Below are positions 24,001 to 31,798 of a DNA stretch of 32,096 bases, in pieces; within the stretch, counting starts at the first letter, position 1, and every line of letters begins with the position of its first letter. The DNA comes from Pseudomonadota bacterium (GTDB taxonomy: Bacteria > Myxococcota > Myxococcia > Myxococcales > Myxococcaceae), in assembly GCA_023426545.1 (NCBI GenBank), contig JAFAAN010000130.1:1-32096 (forward strand). The letters are read 5' to 3'. Made by a program: the position numbers and the translations under genes. Under the pieces are notes generated by a model. It made no database searches and had not been told where the DNA came from. It worked only from the letters and a program-made list of their open reading frames with translations.

Positions 24001-24123
24001 TTGTCACGGCTGCCCGCGGACCTGCTGCCCCTCACCGACCCTCGGGCGGTGGTGTCGGACGGCACGCGGCTGCCGGAGGACGTGGAGAACTGGAACGCGT
24101 GGGTTGCCCGGGAGGCGCCATGA
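21040..24123 (+). CDS. Alpha-2-macroglobulin N-terminal half, membrane-anchored, with two AgmX-like modules
   Basis: A 1027-aa protein. An anchor helix at about 9-28 (LLGGGLAALLVGGAIAIAAW) is followed by macroglobulin (MG) beta domains. LTDRPLYEPGHEVLFRAVV (171-189) is the canonical MG2 T-D-R-P-x-Y-x-P-G motif, and SPEKPRYAPGELARLQV (about 810-826) with VDESL (844-848) is the MG6-type end. Between them, about 495-570 and 590-675, are two units each with a Cys pair (C502/C540 and C600/C646) like AgmX/PglI/TonB C-terminal domains, in place of an ordinary bait region. The protein ends just before the A2M domain, which begins in the next gene. GGGGAGGAAAG gives a strong start. Family role: envelope protease-trapping. 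It overlaps the next gene by four bases (ATGA), so the two halves are made together. Confidence 0.88.
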   Translation: MTIRFRRRRLLGGGLAALLVGGAIAIAAWDVCLSAWVLRGVKVPICPDGQFRQVVEVQGDSLRRGGEGRVSVMAHALAPHPGSGGLMRAPVTRGTAAVFLVDGEGKETPLAPVKGTGWKRTADGRLLQASVELPQVPDGDYQLRARLTSPLGTDSVDAALPLYAPARAHVLTDRPLYEPGHEVLFRAVVLRAKDLTPLDGRPGTWQVRDPSGEVVLEERAPAGAWGVVAGRFPLDRGAPQGRWSVGWSSGDTRAETSFEVKPFTLPRFRVEVSSARPFWRAGEVPVVEGLVSYASGAPVADIEVALTWEARGAWPAPTEWLSGGLPERARTDAAGRFRLMLPRVPMDLRGQAWLAARVVARDAAGDRIEGAVSLLLSEDALTVSAVTELEGGLVPGFNNRVYLRATTAAGQVLPGAELTVTRAWDPRDEGVRAVTDEDGVAVFQLDPGPPVNVVVPPMPVRPPPPEPAVKLVETRSLLAPGAEASLEDLLALEKALPALFPCARFVTREEGEAEVELGLRVSASGAVLDVVTGEGPLPACVAAALRSRALPAGRERVLQVELGVLDPGLPWLEVEVESAFGPPGALVSALSNAARDARTCLPRDLDMEAPLPAAVSWRLGKQGLEALTWAALPKQEDALPASVMPCIQERFARVRLPVPAQAGAALGVAHLTAHPAGGHEKEAVTLATTFLGYELKVSGTQGGEDVGQTKLVLRPASVPPTRLRATPVLARGGEEVRIELMRGPQFVGQLPERLELQAGTHRLESKVEPQTRSARFRLPEDFEGWATASWEGARGRVYVAPRAQLSVEVSPEKPRYAPGELARLQVRTRVDGVDGPAAVGLFGVDESLAQLAPLPGADALGAMRPMPTVAAPAFGVLDGQALAMGRIRGANAVSAAVLRVTDVPSLEQVEPGVSASAVAAFDADAELTDPFYAVLSELHARVRDWEEKAPPGQTLDPAGMARLWEGALAACEQRGEKVTDAFNRRLKLSRLPADLLPLTDPRAVVSDGTRLPEDVENWNAWVAREAP

Positions 24124-26528
24124 ATCGCTCGTTCTTCGCCGGGGTCGGCTGCGCCCTGGCGAGCGTGGTGGGGTTGGTGGTGCTCGTGCTGCTCTTCGGC
24201 GACAACGTGCGGCGCTTGTTCGGTGCCTCCTCGGGTGCGCTGGTCGGCTCGGCGGAGTTCGCCCCGCAGGAGGCGCTCGCCCTTGGCGATGACCTGGCTT
24301 TCGGCGGCGCGCAGGCGGCGATGGCGCCGTCGGAGGAGTACGCGGAGGCCGAGGTGCTGCCCTTCTCCGCTTCCGCCAAGGCGCTGCGCAGCGCCAACGT
24401 CGCTCGGGACAGCGCGCGGGAGGTTGGCGGCGGCGCGGAGCAGGATGCCGCGCCGAGCCGCGCCTGGTTCCCGGAGACCTTCCTCTTCGAGCCCCTGGTC
24501 GAGACGGACGCGTCCGGCGCCGCGACGGTGCCGGTGCGCGTGCCGGACCGCCTCACCCGGTGGCGGGTGCTGGCGCTGGCCCACTCGCGCTCCGGGGCCC
24601 AGTCGGGCGCGGTGACGGCCTTCACGGGCACCCTGCCCACGTACGTGGACCCGGTGCTGCCCGCCTTCCTGCGCGCGGGAGACGCGGTGCGCCTGCCGGT
24701 GCAGGTGATGAACACCACGGACGTGCCGGTGGAGGCGCCCTTGAAGGTGGAGGTGCAAGGCGCCGTGGTGGAGGGGGGCAGCCGCACCGTGCGGGTGCCG
24801 GCGCGGGGCAGCGTGGTGGAGTACGTGACGGTGCGCGCGGCGACGCCGGGGCCGGTGGCCGTGCGCGCGACGCTGGGGGACACCGACGCGGTGGTGCGGG
24901 ACTTCCCGGTGTGGGCCACGGGCCGTCCGGTGCTCCAGGCGCGCGGCGGCACGCTGGCGGCGCCGCGCACGCTGTCGCTCACGGGGGCGGTGGACGCACA
25001 GCCGGGGAGCGAGCGCGTCCGTCTGCAGGTGTACCCCGGCGGGCTGGGGGTGCTGCGCTCGGAGCTGCTGAGCGCGGGTGGGCGCGAGGACGTGGCCTCC
25101 GTGGCCTACGCGCTGCTGCTGGCTGGACGGGCGCCGGAGCTGCTGGCGGCGCTGGGCGAGGCGCGGTCGGCGGAGGCGCTGAAGGCGCTGAGCGCGCCCG
25201 GGCAGCGGCTGATGGTGCCCGCGCCGCAGGTGCCTGGCGAGGTGGACGTGGAGGCGGTGCGGACCGGGCTGATGCGGGCCACGCAGCGCGCGCTGCGCTG
25301 GAGCCGTGCGCCGGACGTGGCCACGGCGGCGATGCTGGCGGAGGGCGCGCTGGCGCACCCGGGCAACCCCGTGCTGGCCCGCCTGGGGGAGCGGCTGGCC
25401 GCACGGGTGGCGGCCGCGCAGCTCCCGGATGGCACCTGCCAGGGCGGTGACGGCTGGACGCTCCAGCGGCTGCTGGTGGCCACCGCGGACTGCACACGCG
25501 CGGTGCGCGCGGCGGCGGGGACGCCGGAGGGCAAGCGGCGCGCGGCCTTCTTCGATGCGCGGGCCCTGGGGGCGCTGGAGCGCAACCGGGCGCACGTCAA
25601 GGACGGCTACACCGCGGCGGCGCTGCTGGCGAGCGGCGTGGTGACGGGCTCGTTGCGCGATTCGCTGCGCGAGCAGGTGCGCGAGGCGGTGCGGCGGCGC
25701 GACGAGGGCGCCGCGTACCTGCCCGTGGAGGAAGACGTGGTGGACGCCGAGGGCGCCACGCCGACGGAGGCCGAGGCCACCGCGCTGGCGGTGCTCGCCC
25801 TGGAGGGGGACGTGAAGGCGCCCCTGGCGGACCTGGGCGCCGCGCTGCTCGCCAGCTATGAGCCGGTGCGCGGCTGGGGCAGCGGGCGCGCCAACCGGCT
25901 GGCGTTGCAGGCGGTGGTGGCGCTCTTCCGCGAGCCGCTGCCCGCCCGGGTCCGCGTCGTGTTGGAGCGGGACGGGCAGGTGCTCACCGAGGGCACCTTC
26001 GACGCCAAGGCCCTGCGCGAGGTGCTGTCATTGGAGGCGGCGGCGCCGGGCTCGGGTGGCGAGCACGCGTGGACGGTGCGCGCGGAGCCCGCCGTGCCGG
26101 GGCTGGGCTTCTCGCTGTCATTGAGCGCCGCGGTGCCGTGGGCGCAGGAGGCGCGGCCCGGGCTGGAGCTGGCCGTGCACGTGCCCTCGGAGGCGAAGGT
26201 GGGGCAGCCCGCGGAGGTGATGCTCCAGGCGTCCACGCCGTCCGGCCTGCCCCTGGTGCTGCGCCACGGACTGCCCGCCGGCGTGCAGGTGGACGCCGCC
26301 AGCTTGGAGTCGCTCGTGCGCGAGGGCAAGGTGGCGTCGTGGGAGGCGGAGGACGGCGCGGTGACGTTGCGGCTGCCACCCCGAGGGCCGGGCGAGCCCT
26401 TCCAGGCGCGCTTCCGCGTCATCCCCACGCTGGCGGGCACGCTCCAGGGGGGCGCATCGTCACTGACGACCCAGGCGCGCCCCGACCTCGTGTCCTACGT
26501 ACCCCCCGCTATATGGGCGGTGCGCTGA
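24120..26528 (+). CDS. Alpha-2-macroglobulin C-terminal half, thioester-less, membrane-anchored
   Basis: An 802-aa protein with its own N-terminal anchor (4-27, FFAGVGCALASVVGLVVLVLLFGD). AWFPETFLFEPLVETDASG (115-133) is the A2M-domain signature (W-F-P-E-T...). Beta domains follow, then a helical toroid-like (TED) region, about 310-640. The usual thioester site GCGEQ corresponds by position to GGRED (320-324): both Cys and Gln are lost, so covalent trapping is not expected. A C-terminal macroglobulin domain ends the chain. GGAGG five bases before the ATG supports the start. The sum of the two halves (about 1830 aa) equals one full-length bacterial A2M. No PBP1C gene, the usual neighbour of bacterial A2M, is present. 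Confidence 0.85.
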   Translation: MNRSFFAGVGCALASVVGLVVLVLLFGDNVRRLFGASSGALVGSAEFAPQEALALGDDLAFGGAQAAMAPSEEYAEAEVLPFSASAKALRSANVARDSAREVGGGAEQDAAPSRAWFPETFLFEPLVETDASGAATVPVRVPDRLTRWRVLALAHSRSGAQSGAVTAFTGTLPTYVDPVLPAFLRAGDAVRLPVQVMNTTDVPVEAPLKVEVQGAVVEGGSRTVRVPARGSVVEYVTVRAATPGPVAVRATLGDTDAVVRDFPVWATGRPVLQARGGTLAAPRTLSLTGAVDAQPGSERVRLQVYPGGLGVLRSELLSAGGREDVASVAYALLLAGRAPELLAALGEARSAEALKALSAPGQRLMVPAPQVPGEVDVEAVRTGLMRATQRALRWSRAPDVATAAMLAEGALAHPGNPVLARLGERLAARVAAAQLPDGTCQGGDGWTLQRLLVATADCTRAVRAAAGTPEGKRRAAFFDARALGALERNRAHVKDGYTAAALLASGVVTGSLRDSLREQVREAVRRRDEGAAYLPVEEDVVDAEGATPTEAEATALAVLALEGDVKAPLADLGAALLASYEPVRGWGSGRANRLALQAVVALFREPLPARVRVVLERDGQVLTEGTFDAKALREVLSLEAAAPGSGGEHAWTVRAEPAVPGLGFSLSLSAAVPWAQEARPGLELAVHVPSEAKVGQPAEVMLQASTPSGLPLVLRHGLPAGVQVDAASLESLVREGKVASWEAEDGAVTLRLPPRGPGEPFQARFRVIPTLAGTLQGGASSLTTQARPDLVSYVPPAIWAVR

Positions 26529-26550
26529 GCGACGGCCGCGGCAGCGTCCT

Positions 26551-26583
26551 GCCCCCCGGGCCACTGCCCCGGTGCCGGGGGGC
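26551..26583 (+). terminator. GC-rich hairpin after the A2M genes
   Basis: GCCCCCCGG (26551-26559) pairs with CCGGGGGGC (26575-26583); 4 further pairs occur inside (CACT with GGTG, one G-U). It lies 23 bp after the stop. No T-tract. Probably separates the A2M pair from the protease gene. Confidence 0.5.
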
Positions 26584-26735
26584 GCGTTATGTGTCGACTC
26601 GTGGTGACTTCACGGGCCTCCAAGAAATGTAGTCCGCGCTCCCCGCTGGAAACTCACGCGGAGGATGCACAGTTTCTCCAGCGACAACACGGTGTCGCAA
26701 CCGCTCCCAGGGTTGTTTCGTCGTGGGTGGCAAGC

Positions 26736-27773
26736 ATGGAGCTCGACGGCGAGGAGAGGGACGAGCTGCAGGGGGCGCTGACCAGCGCGTTCGCCTCCGT
26801 GGAGCAGCTTCGCAGGATGGTGGCCGCCACCTGCCGCCGGGATTTGGAGTCGCTGGGTGTCTCCGGCGGGCTGCGCGAGCGCGTCCTCACGCTCATCCAC
26901 CGGGCGGAGACGGAGGGCTGGCTCCGCGAGCTGATTCGCGGCGCCTACCAGGCGCTGCCCCGTCACCCACGCCTCCAGCGCTTCGTGCAGGGGTACCTCG
27001 CGTCGGTGCAGCGCAGCATTCCCCGCGTCGGGCTGGAGCGCATCTTCGGCAGCGGCCGGGTGGACGCCGAGCGCGAGCGCTGGCGCAAGCGCCTGACCGC
27101 CATCGAGCGCCAGGTGTGCCGCGTGGAGCCGGAGGTGGGCGCGGCGCTGGGCACCGGCTTCCTCGTGTCTCCGAACGTCGTGCTCACCAACTACCACGTC
27201 ATCGAGAACAGGCTGCTGGAGTCGCTGCGCGTGCGCTTCGGCCGCAAGGTCCTCCAGGACGGGACGTTGCTGCACCCCGGGACGGTGTACCGCGTGACGC
27301 GGTGTCTGGCGCGCAGCCCCTACAGCCCCGCGGACCTGATGCACCCGCGGCCGCGCGACGCCACGGCGGGCGAGCTCGACTACGCCTTCCTCGAGGTGGT
27401 GGGGGCCCCCGGCGAGGACCTGGTCGACGGCGCGCCCCGCGGCTGGCTGGAGCTGCCCGACTCGCGGGAGTCCTTCACACCCGGCAGCCTGGTGCTCATC
27501 GTCCAGCACCCGGCGGGCCAGCCCATGAGCGTCGCGCTCGATGAGTTCCTGGGCGTCAACCCGGGCCGCACCCGCGTGGCGTATCGCGCGTGCACGGGGC
27601 CGGGCTCCTCGGGGGCGCCCTGCTTCACGAAGGAGCTGCGGCTGGCCGCGCTGCATCACAGCGGCGGGCCACGCATTCCCTCGGCGTCGGAGGGGCACAA
27701 CGAGGGCATCCCCATCGACACCATCCGCGGCAGCCTGTCCGGGAGCGTGCTGAGTCAGCTCGGCTGGGGGTGA
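26736..27773 (+). CDS. EAD1-like domain fused to trypsin-like serine protease
   Basis: A 345-aa cytosolic protein without signal peptide. Residues 1-95 read as effector-associated domain 1 (EAD1): ELDGEERDELQGALTSAF, then LRERVLTLIHRAETEGWLREL and a short Pro/Arg-rich end (ALPRHPRLQRF). EADs, described by Kaur, Burroughs, Iyer and Aravind (2020), pair effectors with NTP-dependent sensors in biological conflict systems. Residues about 120-340 are a trypsin/HtrA-fold protease: TNYHVIEN gives H154, GELDYAF gives D215 and GPGSSGAPCF gives S292 (GSSGAP), so the triad looks intact. ATG 26736 is chosen because the EAD starts directly after it; the frame upstream is low-quality. It lies 45 bp before the large membrane-protein gene, likely co-transcribed. 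Substrate unknown. Confidence 0.82.
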   Translation: MELDGEERDELQGALTSAFASVEQLRRMVAATCRRDLESLGVSGGLRERVLTLIHRAETEGWLRELIRGAYQALPRHPRLQRFVQGYLASVQRSIPRVGLERIFGSGRVDAERERWRKRLTAIERQVCRVEPEVGAALGTGFLVSPNVVLTNYHVIENRLLESLRVRFGRKVLQDGTLLHPGTVYRVTRCLARSPYSPADLMHPRPRDATAGELDYAFLEVVGAPGEDLVDGAPRGWLELPDSRESFTPGSLVLIVQHPAGQPMSVALDEFLGVNPGRTRVAYRACTGPGSSGAPCFTKELRLAALHHSGGPRIPSASEGHNEGIPIDTIRGSLSGSVLSQLGWG

Positions 27774-27818
27774 GCGGCGCGGACTGGAGGCATGGGGAGC
27801 GCCTGATACAGTCAGTGA

Positions 27819-30170
27819 ATGCACCCCGTCTGCGCCCGTCCCGCCGTCATCCACCGTGCGTGGGGCCCCGTGCGTCTCCTGGCCCTGGCCCTGCTGCTCG
27901 TCCTTCCCTGGGAGGCCCCTGGTGCGGAGGGCTCCCTGCGCGTGGCGGGGGCCTCCGCCAGCAACGAGGTGAAGCTGCGCACGACCCTGGAGGACTTCCG
28001 GCACGAGCTGCGCGTGGACCTGCTGGTCGCACCGGGTGGGGACGGTGAGCTGCCCGGGGGCGTGACGGTGCTGGTGGATCCGCTCCAGGGCCAGGACGGC
28101 GTGCAGGTGCCGTTGCATGCGGTGGTGAAGGAAGCGGAGGTTGGTGGCGCCACCGCCCCCATCTCCACGCGGCGTCCCATCCACGTCGAGCTCTCCGGCC
28201 GGCTGCCCGCCACGGGCGACTACACGGGGCACGTGGTGCTGGTGCACGCGGCGGGACGGGAGACCACCGCGCTCATCGTCACGCGCGCGCTGGCGGTGCC
28301 CGCGGTGCAGTTCGTCGCCTCGTCACCCGCGGTGGCCTCCGCGGGCTGGGGCTGGCGCTCCATCGACGCCACCCTCCGGCTGCCCTTCAAGGAGACGGCG
28401 GGGGTGGACGGCGTCGTGTCCGCGCCCCAGCTGTTGCAGCTCCAGCGCAAGGCGCCGGACATGGACGCGGCCCTCGTCCAGCCCCGCTTCCGGAGCGTGC
28501 ACTTCGCGCTGGAGGGAGGGCGGCCGGATGGCGGCAACCTGGACCTCACCTCCTCGGAGGGTGGCATCCCGGTGCGTGCGTACGGCAGCGGCGCGCTGCT
28601 GGTGAGTTTGCGGGGCCTGGAGGGGCCGGGGGAGTACACCGGCACTGTGCGGATGTCCGTGCGCTCGGGCATGCCGGTGGAGCAGCCCTTCACCCTCTGG
28701 GTGCGCTCGCCCTGGCTGTGGGGCGCGCTGCTCATCGCGGCGGGCTCCCTCTGCTCGTTCGGCGTCCGCCTGTACTCGCAGCGCATCCGCCCGCGGGCGC
28801 TGCGGTTGCAGCGGGCCCTGGCGATGCGCCGCAGGCTCCAGGCGCGGGTGAAGGGCGAGGGGGGCCGGGCGCGCGAGGTGGGTCAGGCGATGCTGGGGCA
28901 GGTGGACGCGCTCGCGTCGGAGATTCGGCGGCCGGTGCGAGGCATTCGCGTGGGGGACCACGCGCTGGCCGCGCTGGAGCCACGCCTGCGCCTGTACGGC
29001 GCGTGGTGCGATGCCTCGCGCAAGCTGGAAGCGCTCCCGGTGGAGCTGCGCCCGGAGCAGGCGAGCCAGCTGCTGGCCGAGGTGGAGGGCGCGCTGCGCG
29101 CCGAGGAGACGACGACCGGGCAGATGGACGGTTATCTCGCGCGGGTGCGGGAGCTGGACGTGGATGGCCTGGCGCGCGCGGGGCTGGAGGCGCGGCTGCA
29201 GGACATCGACCGGCAGGCGCGCACGCTGACGGCGCAGCGCGGTGACGACGCGCTGGGCTTCCGCCTCAAGTACGAGCTGCTGCCGCTGCTGTCGAGCGTG
29301 CGCGACGAGCTGGCGGGGGGCGCGCTGGACGCCGCCCGGCGCCAGCTCGAGTTCGCCCGCCGCTCGTACTTCGACATCCTGTGCGAGGAGCTGTCCGCCG
29401 CCGTGGCGTCCCGCACGCCGCCGCGCGGCTTCACCGAGGAGGAGTGGGACACCCTCACCCGGCAGGTGAAGGCGCTGCTGGAGCGGGCCCGGGAGCGGGC
29501 GAGCACCCACGTGGACGACGCCGTGCGCATGTACCAGGGCGCCCATGCCGCCTATGTGCGCCAGCTCATCGTGGAGCTGCGCGACGCGGTCGACGAGGCG
29601 CGGCACCAGAGCGAGTCCGAGGCGCAGACGCAGGCGCTCGACGACGTGGAGGCGCGGCTGCGCGAGGCGATGGGGCTGCTGGTGGAGGAGTCGTCACACG
29701 AGGCGGCGGTGAAGTACGGCGAGGCGCGGGACCGCTTCGTCTCCGCCAGCCAGTCCCAGCGGGTGGCGAGGAGCATCATCCTGGAGTCGCTCGGGCCCGG
29801 AGACGAGGACGAGGGGCTGCCCTCGGCGCCGCCGCCCACCGCGCCCAGCGGCGGCAGCATCCCTGCGCTGCCGGAGGCGCCCGCCGCGGCGCTGTCCCCC
29901 CTGGGGGACTTCGAGGACCTGCCGCTGCCGTCGCCTCGCCACCTGTGGCTGGTGGAGCTGAGCGTGCTGGTGCTGCTCACCACGGTGGCGGTGGCGCTGG
30001 GGCTTCAGCTCCTCAACGTCTTCTCGCCCACCTGGGGCGGCTTCGGCGCGGGCATGACGGCCTTCCTGTGGGGCTTTGGCCTGCACCAGGTGGGCAACGC
30101 CACCTTCGAGGGCGTCACCGGGCTGCTGACGCGCGTGGAGCGGCCGGCCCCGCCTCCGCCGTCCGCCTGA
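27819..30170 (+). CDS. Large membrane protein: signal peptide, external domain, cytosolic coiled-coil, C-terminal helices
   Basis: A 783-aa protein. A signal peptide (about 18-36) leads to an extracytoplasmic beta-rich domain (about 37-298) with the immunoglobulin-like pattern GDYTGHVVLVHAAGRETTALIV, repeated later as GEYTGTVRMSVRSG. A transmembrane helix follows (about 299-318), then a 370-residue charged helical region with long coiled-coil character (to about 690), a Pro/Ser linker and two hydrophobic C-terminal segments (about 711-732 and 740-760). The plan is that of a transmembrane sensor. It follows the EAD1-trypsin gene by 45 bp. I do not recognise a family. The ATG at 27819 has no clear SD; an internal GTG is an alternative. 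The convergent gene ends 18 bp downstream, with a short CCCGCGCGGG palindrome between. Confidence 0.75.
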   Translation: MHPVCARPAVIHRAWGPVRLLALALLLVLPWEAPGAEGSLRVAGASASNEVKLRTTLEDFRHELRVDLLVAPGGDGELPGGVTVLVDPLQGQDGVQVPLHAVVKEAEVGGATAPISTRRPIHVELSGRLPATGDYTGHVVLVHAAGRETTALIVTRALAVPAVQFVASSPAVASAGWGWRSIDATLRLPFKETAGVDGVVSAPQLLQLQRKAPDMDAALVQPRFRSVHFALEGGRPDGGNLDLTSSEGGIPVRAYGSGALLVSLRGLEGPGEYTGTVRMSVRSGMPVEQPFTLWVRSPWLWGALLIAAGSLCSFGVRLYSQRIRPRALRLQRALAMRRRLQARVKGEGGRAREVGQAMLGQVDALASEIRRPVRGIRVGDHALAALEPRLRLYGAWCDASRKLEALPVELRPEQASQLLAEVEGALRAEETTTGQMDGYLARVRELDVDGLARAGLEARLQDIDRQARTLTAQRGDDALGFRLKYELLPLLSSVRDELAGGALDAARRQLEFARRSYFDILCEELSAAVASRTPPRGFTEEEWDTLTRQVKALLERARERASTHVDDAVRMYQGAHAAYVRQLIVELRDAVDEARHQSESEAQTQALDDVEARLREAMGLLVEESSHEAAVKYGEARDRFVSASQSQRVARSIILESLGPGDEDEGLPSAPPPTAPSGGSIPALPEAPAAALSPLGDFEDLPLPSPRHLWLVELSVLVLLTTVAVALGLQLLNVFSPTWGGFGAGMTAFLWGFGLHQVGNATFEGVTGLLTRVERPAPPPPSA

Positions 30171-30188
30171 GGCCGCGCCCGCGCGGGG

Positions 30189-30989
30189 CTACCGCTGCCG
30201 GGTCTGGATGGTCCGCGCGACGATGCGGTCCACCACGCCGGGGGCCACCACCTTGAGGAGCTGGGCCACGCGGCCCTTGGTGGTCATCACCACCTCGCGC
30301 TCGCGCTGCTCCATGGCCCGGAGGATGATGGCCACGCAGGTGTCCACGTCCATGTTGCCCGCGCTCTCGTCGTGCTTGCTCTGCCGCACGGGCTGGCCGT
30401 CCGCGCCCAGCGCGCTGTCGCGGATGTTGGTGGCGACGAAGCCGGGGCACACCACCGTCACGTCCACGCCGGTGCCTCGCAGCTCGATGCGCAGCGAGTC
30501 GAAGAAGCCGTGCATGGCGTGCTTGCTGGCCGCGTAGCCGCTGCGCATGGGCACGCCCGTCTTGCCCGTGAGCGACGAGACGGCCACCACCAGCCCGCGC
30601 CGGGCCTTGAGGTGGGGCAGCGCGTGGTAGGTGCAGTACACCGAGCCCAGGTAGTTGATGCGCATCAAGCGCTCGAAGAGGGAGACGTCCTTCACCTCGT
30701 CCACGCGCGCGTCCATCGTGACGCCCGCGTTGTTGACGAGCACGTCGAGGCCACCGAAGGCCTCCTCCGCGCGCTCCACCAGCCGGCGGCAGGACTCCGC
30801 GTCCCCCACGTCCGTGGGCACCACCACCGCGCGCCCGCCGGCCGACTCGCACCGGGCCTTCACCCGCTGGAGCGCCTCCTCGTTGCGCGCCGCCAGCACC
30901 AGGTTGGCGCCGCGTCCGGCCAGCACCACCGCCAGGGCCTCGCCGATTCCCGCCGAGGCGCCCGTGACGACCACCGTTTTTCCTCGCAT
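30189..30989 (-). CDS. Short-chain dehydrogenase/reductase (SDR)
   Basis: A 266-aa cytosolic NAD(P)H-dependent oxidoreductase of the classical SDR family: TGASAGIG (cofactor glycine motif, about 9-16), NNAG (near 85-88), catalytic Ser in VSSLTGKTG and YAASK (Y-x3-K, near 152-156). The extension after the catalytic region is typical of SDRs that act on lipids or acyl chains. Substrate not derivable. ATG 30989 is the start that puts the nucleotide motif near residue 10. The gene is isolated and convergent with the membrane protein. Confidence 0.92.
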   Translation of the reverse strand: MRGKTVVVTGASAGIGEALAVVLAGRGANLVLAARNEEALQRVKARCESAGGRAVVVPTDVGDAESCRRLVERAEEAFGGLDVLVNNAGVTMDARVDEVKDVSLFERLMRINYLGSVYCTYHALPHLKARRGLVVAVSSLTGKTGVPMRSGYAASKHAMHGFFDSLRIELRGTGVDVTVVCPGFVATNIRDSALGADGQPVRQSKHDESAGNMDVDTCVAIILRAMEQREREVVMTTKGRVAQLLKVVAPGVVDRIVARTIQTRQR

Positions 30990-31111
30990 GGCGCAGATTC
31001 TCCCCCCTCTCCGGAAGGGGAGCCCGGAAAAAATCCGACCACCGGGTGACACTTCCGGCCGGGGCCGGTGTTCCGCTCGCGCCAACGTGTTTTCGCGAGG
31101 GGAAAGACACC

Positions 31112-31795
31112 ATGCCGTCCATTGCCGTTCTCGCCCAGGCGCAGCCAGAGCAACTGGGGTGGCTCAGCAGCAAGCTCCTGGGGGTGACGCTCACCTCTGC
31201 CGAGTGGGTCCTGTGGGTGCTGGTGTGCCTCTCGGTGCTGTCCATCGCCATCATGCTGGAGCGCGCGGTGTACTTCGCCCGGCACCGGCTGCCGGACTCG
31301 GAGGGCCTGGCCGTGCGGCTGGCGCGCGGTGAGCTGGACGCGGTGAAGGCGGCCATCCAGGGGCGTCAGGGCATGGAGGCCGCCATCCTGCGGGAGGGGC
31401 TGGCCTGTGCCGAGCAGGGCGCGGACACCGTGGAGCAGGTGATTGCCTCCACCCTGTCGCGCGAGCGCCCGCGCTACGAGCGCTTCCTGTCGTACCTGGG
31501 CACGCTGGGCAACAACGCGCCCTTCATCGGGCTGTTCGGCACGGTGCTCGGCATCATCAAGGCCTTTCACGACCTGGGCGCCATGAACGCCCAGGGCGGT
31601 GGCGGCGGGGCCATGCAGCAGACGGTCATGGCTGGCATCTCCGAGGCGCTGGTGGCCACGGCCGTGGGGCTGGCGGTGGCGATTCCGGCGGTGGTGGCCT
31701 TCAACGTCTTCAGCCGCCAGCTCAAGACGCTCACCAGCCGCGCCAACGCCCTGGGGCACGCGCTGGTGGGCAACCTCCGCTCGGAGGCGCGTTAG
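31112..31795 (+). CDS. MotA/TolQ/ExbB proton-channel family protein
   Basis: A 227-aa inner-membrane protein with three helices: about 29-55 (SAEWVLWVLVCLSVLSIAIML...), about 130-155 (LGTLGNNAPFIGLFGTVLGI) and about 170-200 (GISEALVATAVGLAVAIPAVV). The motif GLFGTVLGI followed by TAVGLAVAIPA is diagnostic of the ExbB/TolQ family, which forms a pentameric channel around ExbD/TolR to convert proton flow into work on the outer envelope. GAGGGGAAAG lies before the ATG. The next gene starts three bases after the stop (ExbD/TolR-like), as usual. Myxobacteria use such pairs for TonB, Tol and gliding motors (AglR/AglQ/AglS); this one cannot be assigned further. Confidence 0.92.
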   Translation: MPSIAVLAQAQPEQLGWLSSKLLGVTLTSAEWVLWVLVCLSVLSIAIMLERAVYFARHRLPDSEGLAVRLARGELDAVKAAIQGRQGMEAAILREGLACAEQGADTVEQVIASTLSRERPRYERFLSYLGTLGNNAPFIGLFGTVLGIIKAFHDLGAMNAQGGGGGAMQQTVMAGISEALVATAVGLAVAIPAVVAFNVFSRQLKTLTSRANALGHALVGNLRSEAR

Positions 31796-31798
31796 CCT

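Noticed and set aside
24120..24123. Frameshift or sequencing error splitting one A2M gene
   Set aside because: The second ORF has its own SD (GGAGG, five-base spacing), ATGA coupling and a proper membrane anchor at its N-terminus, which a random break would not create.
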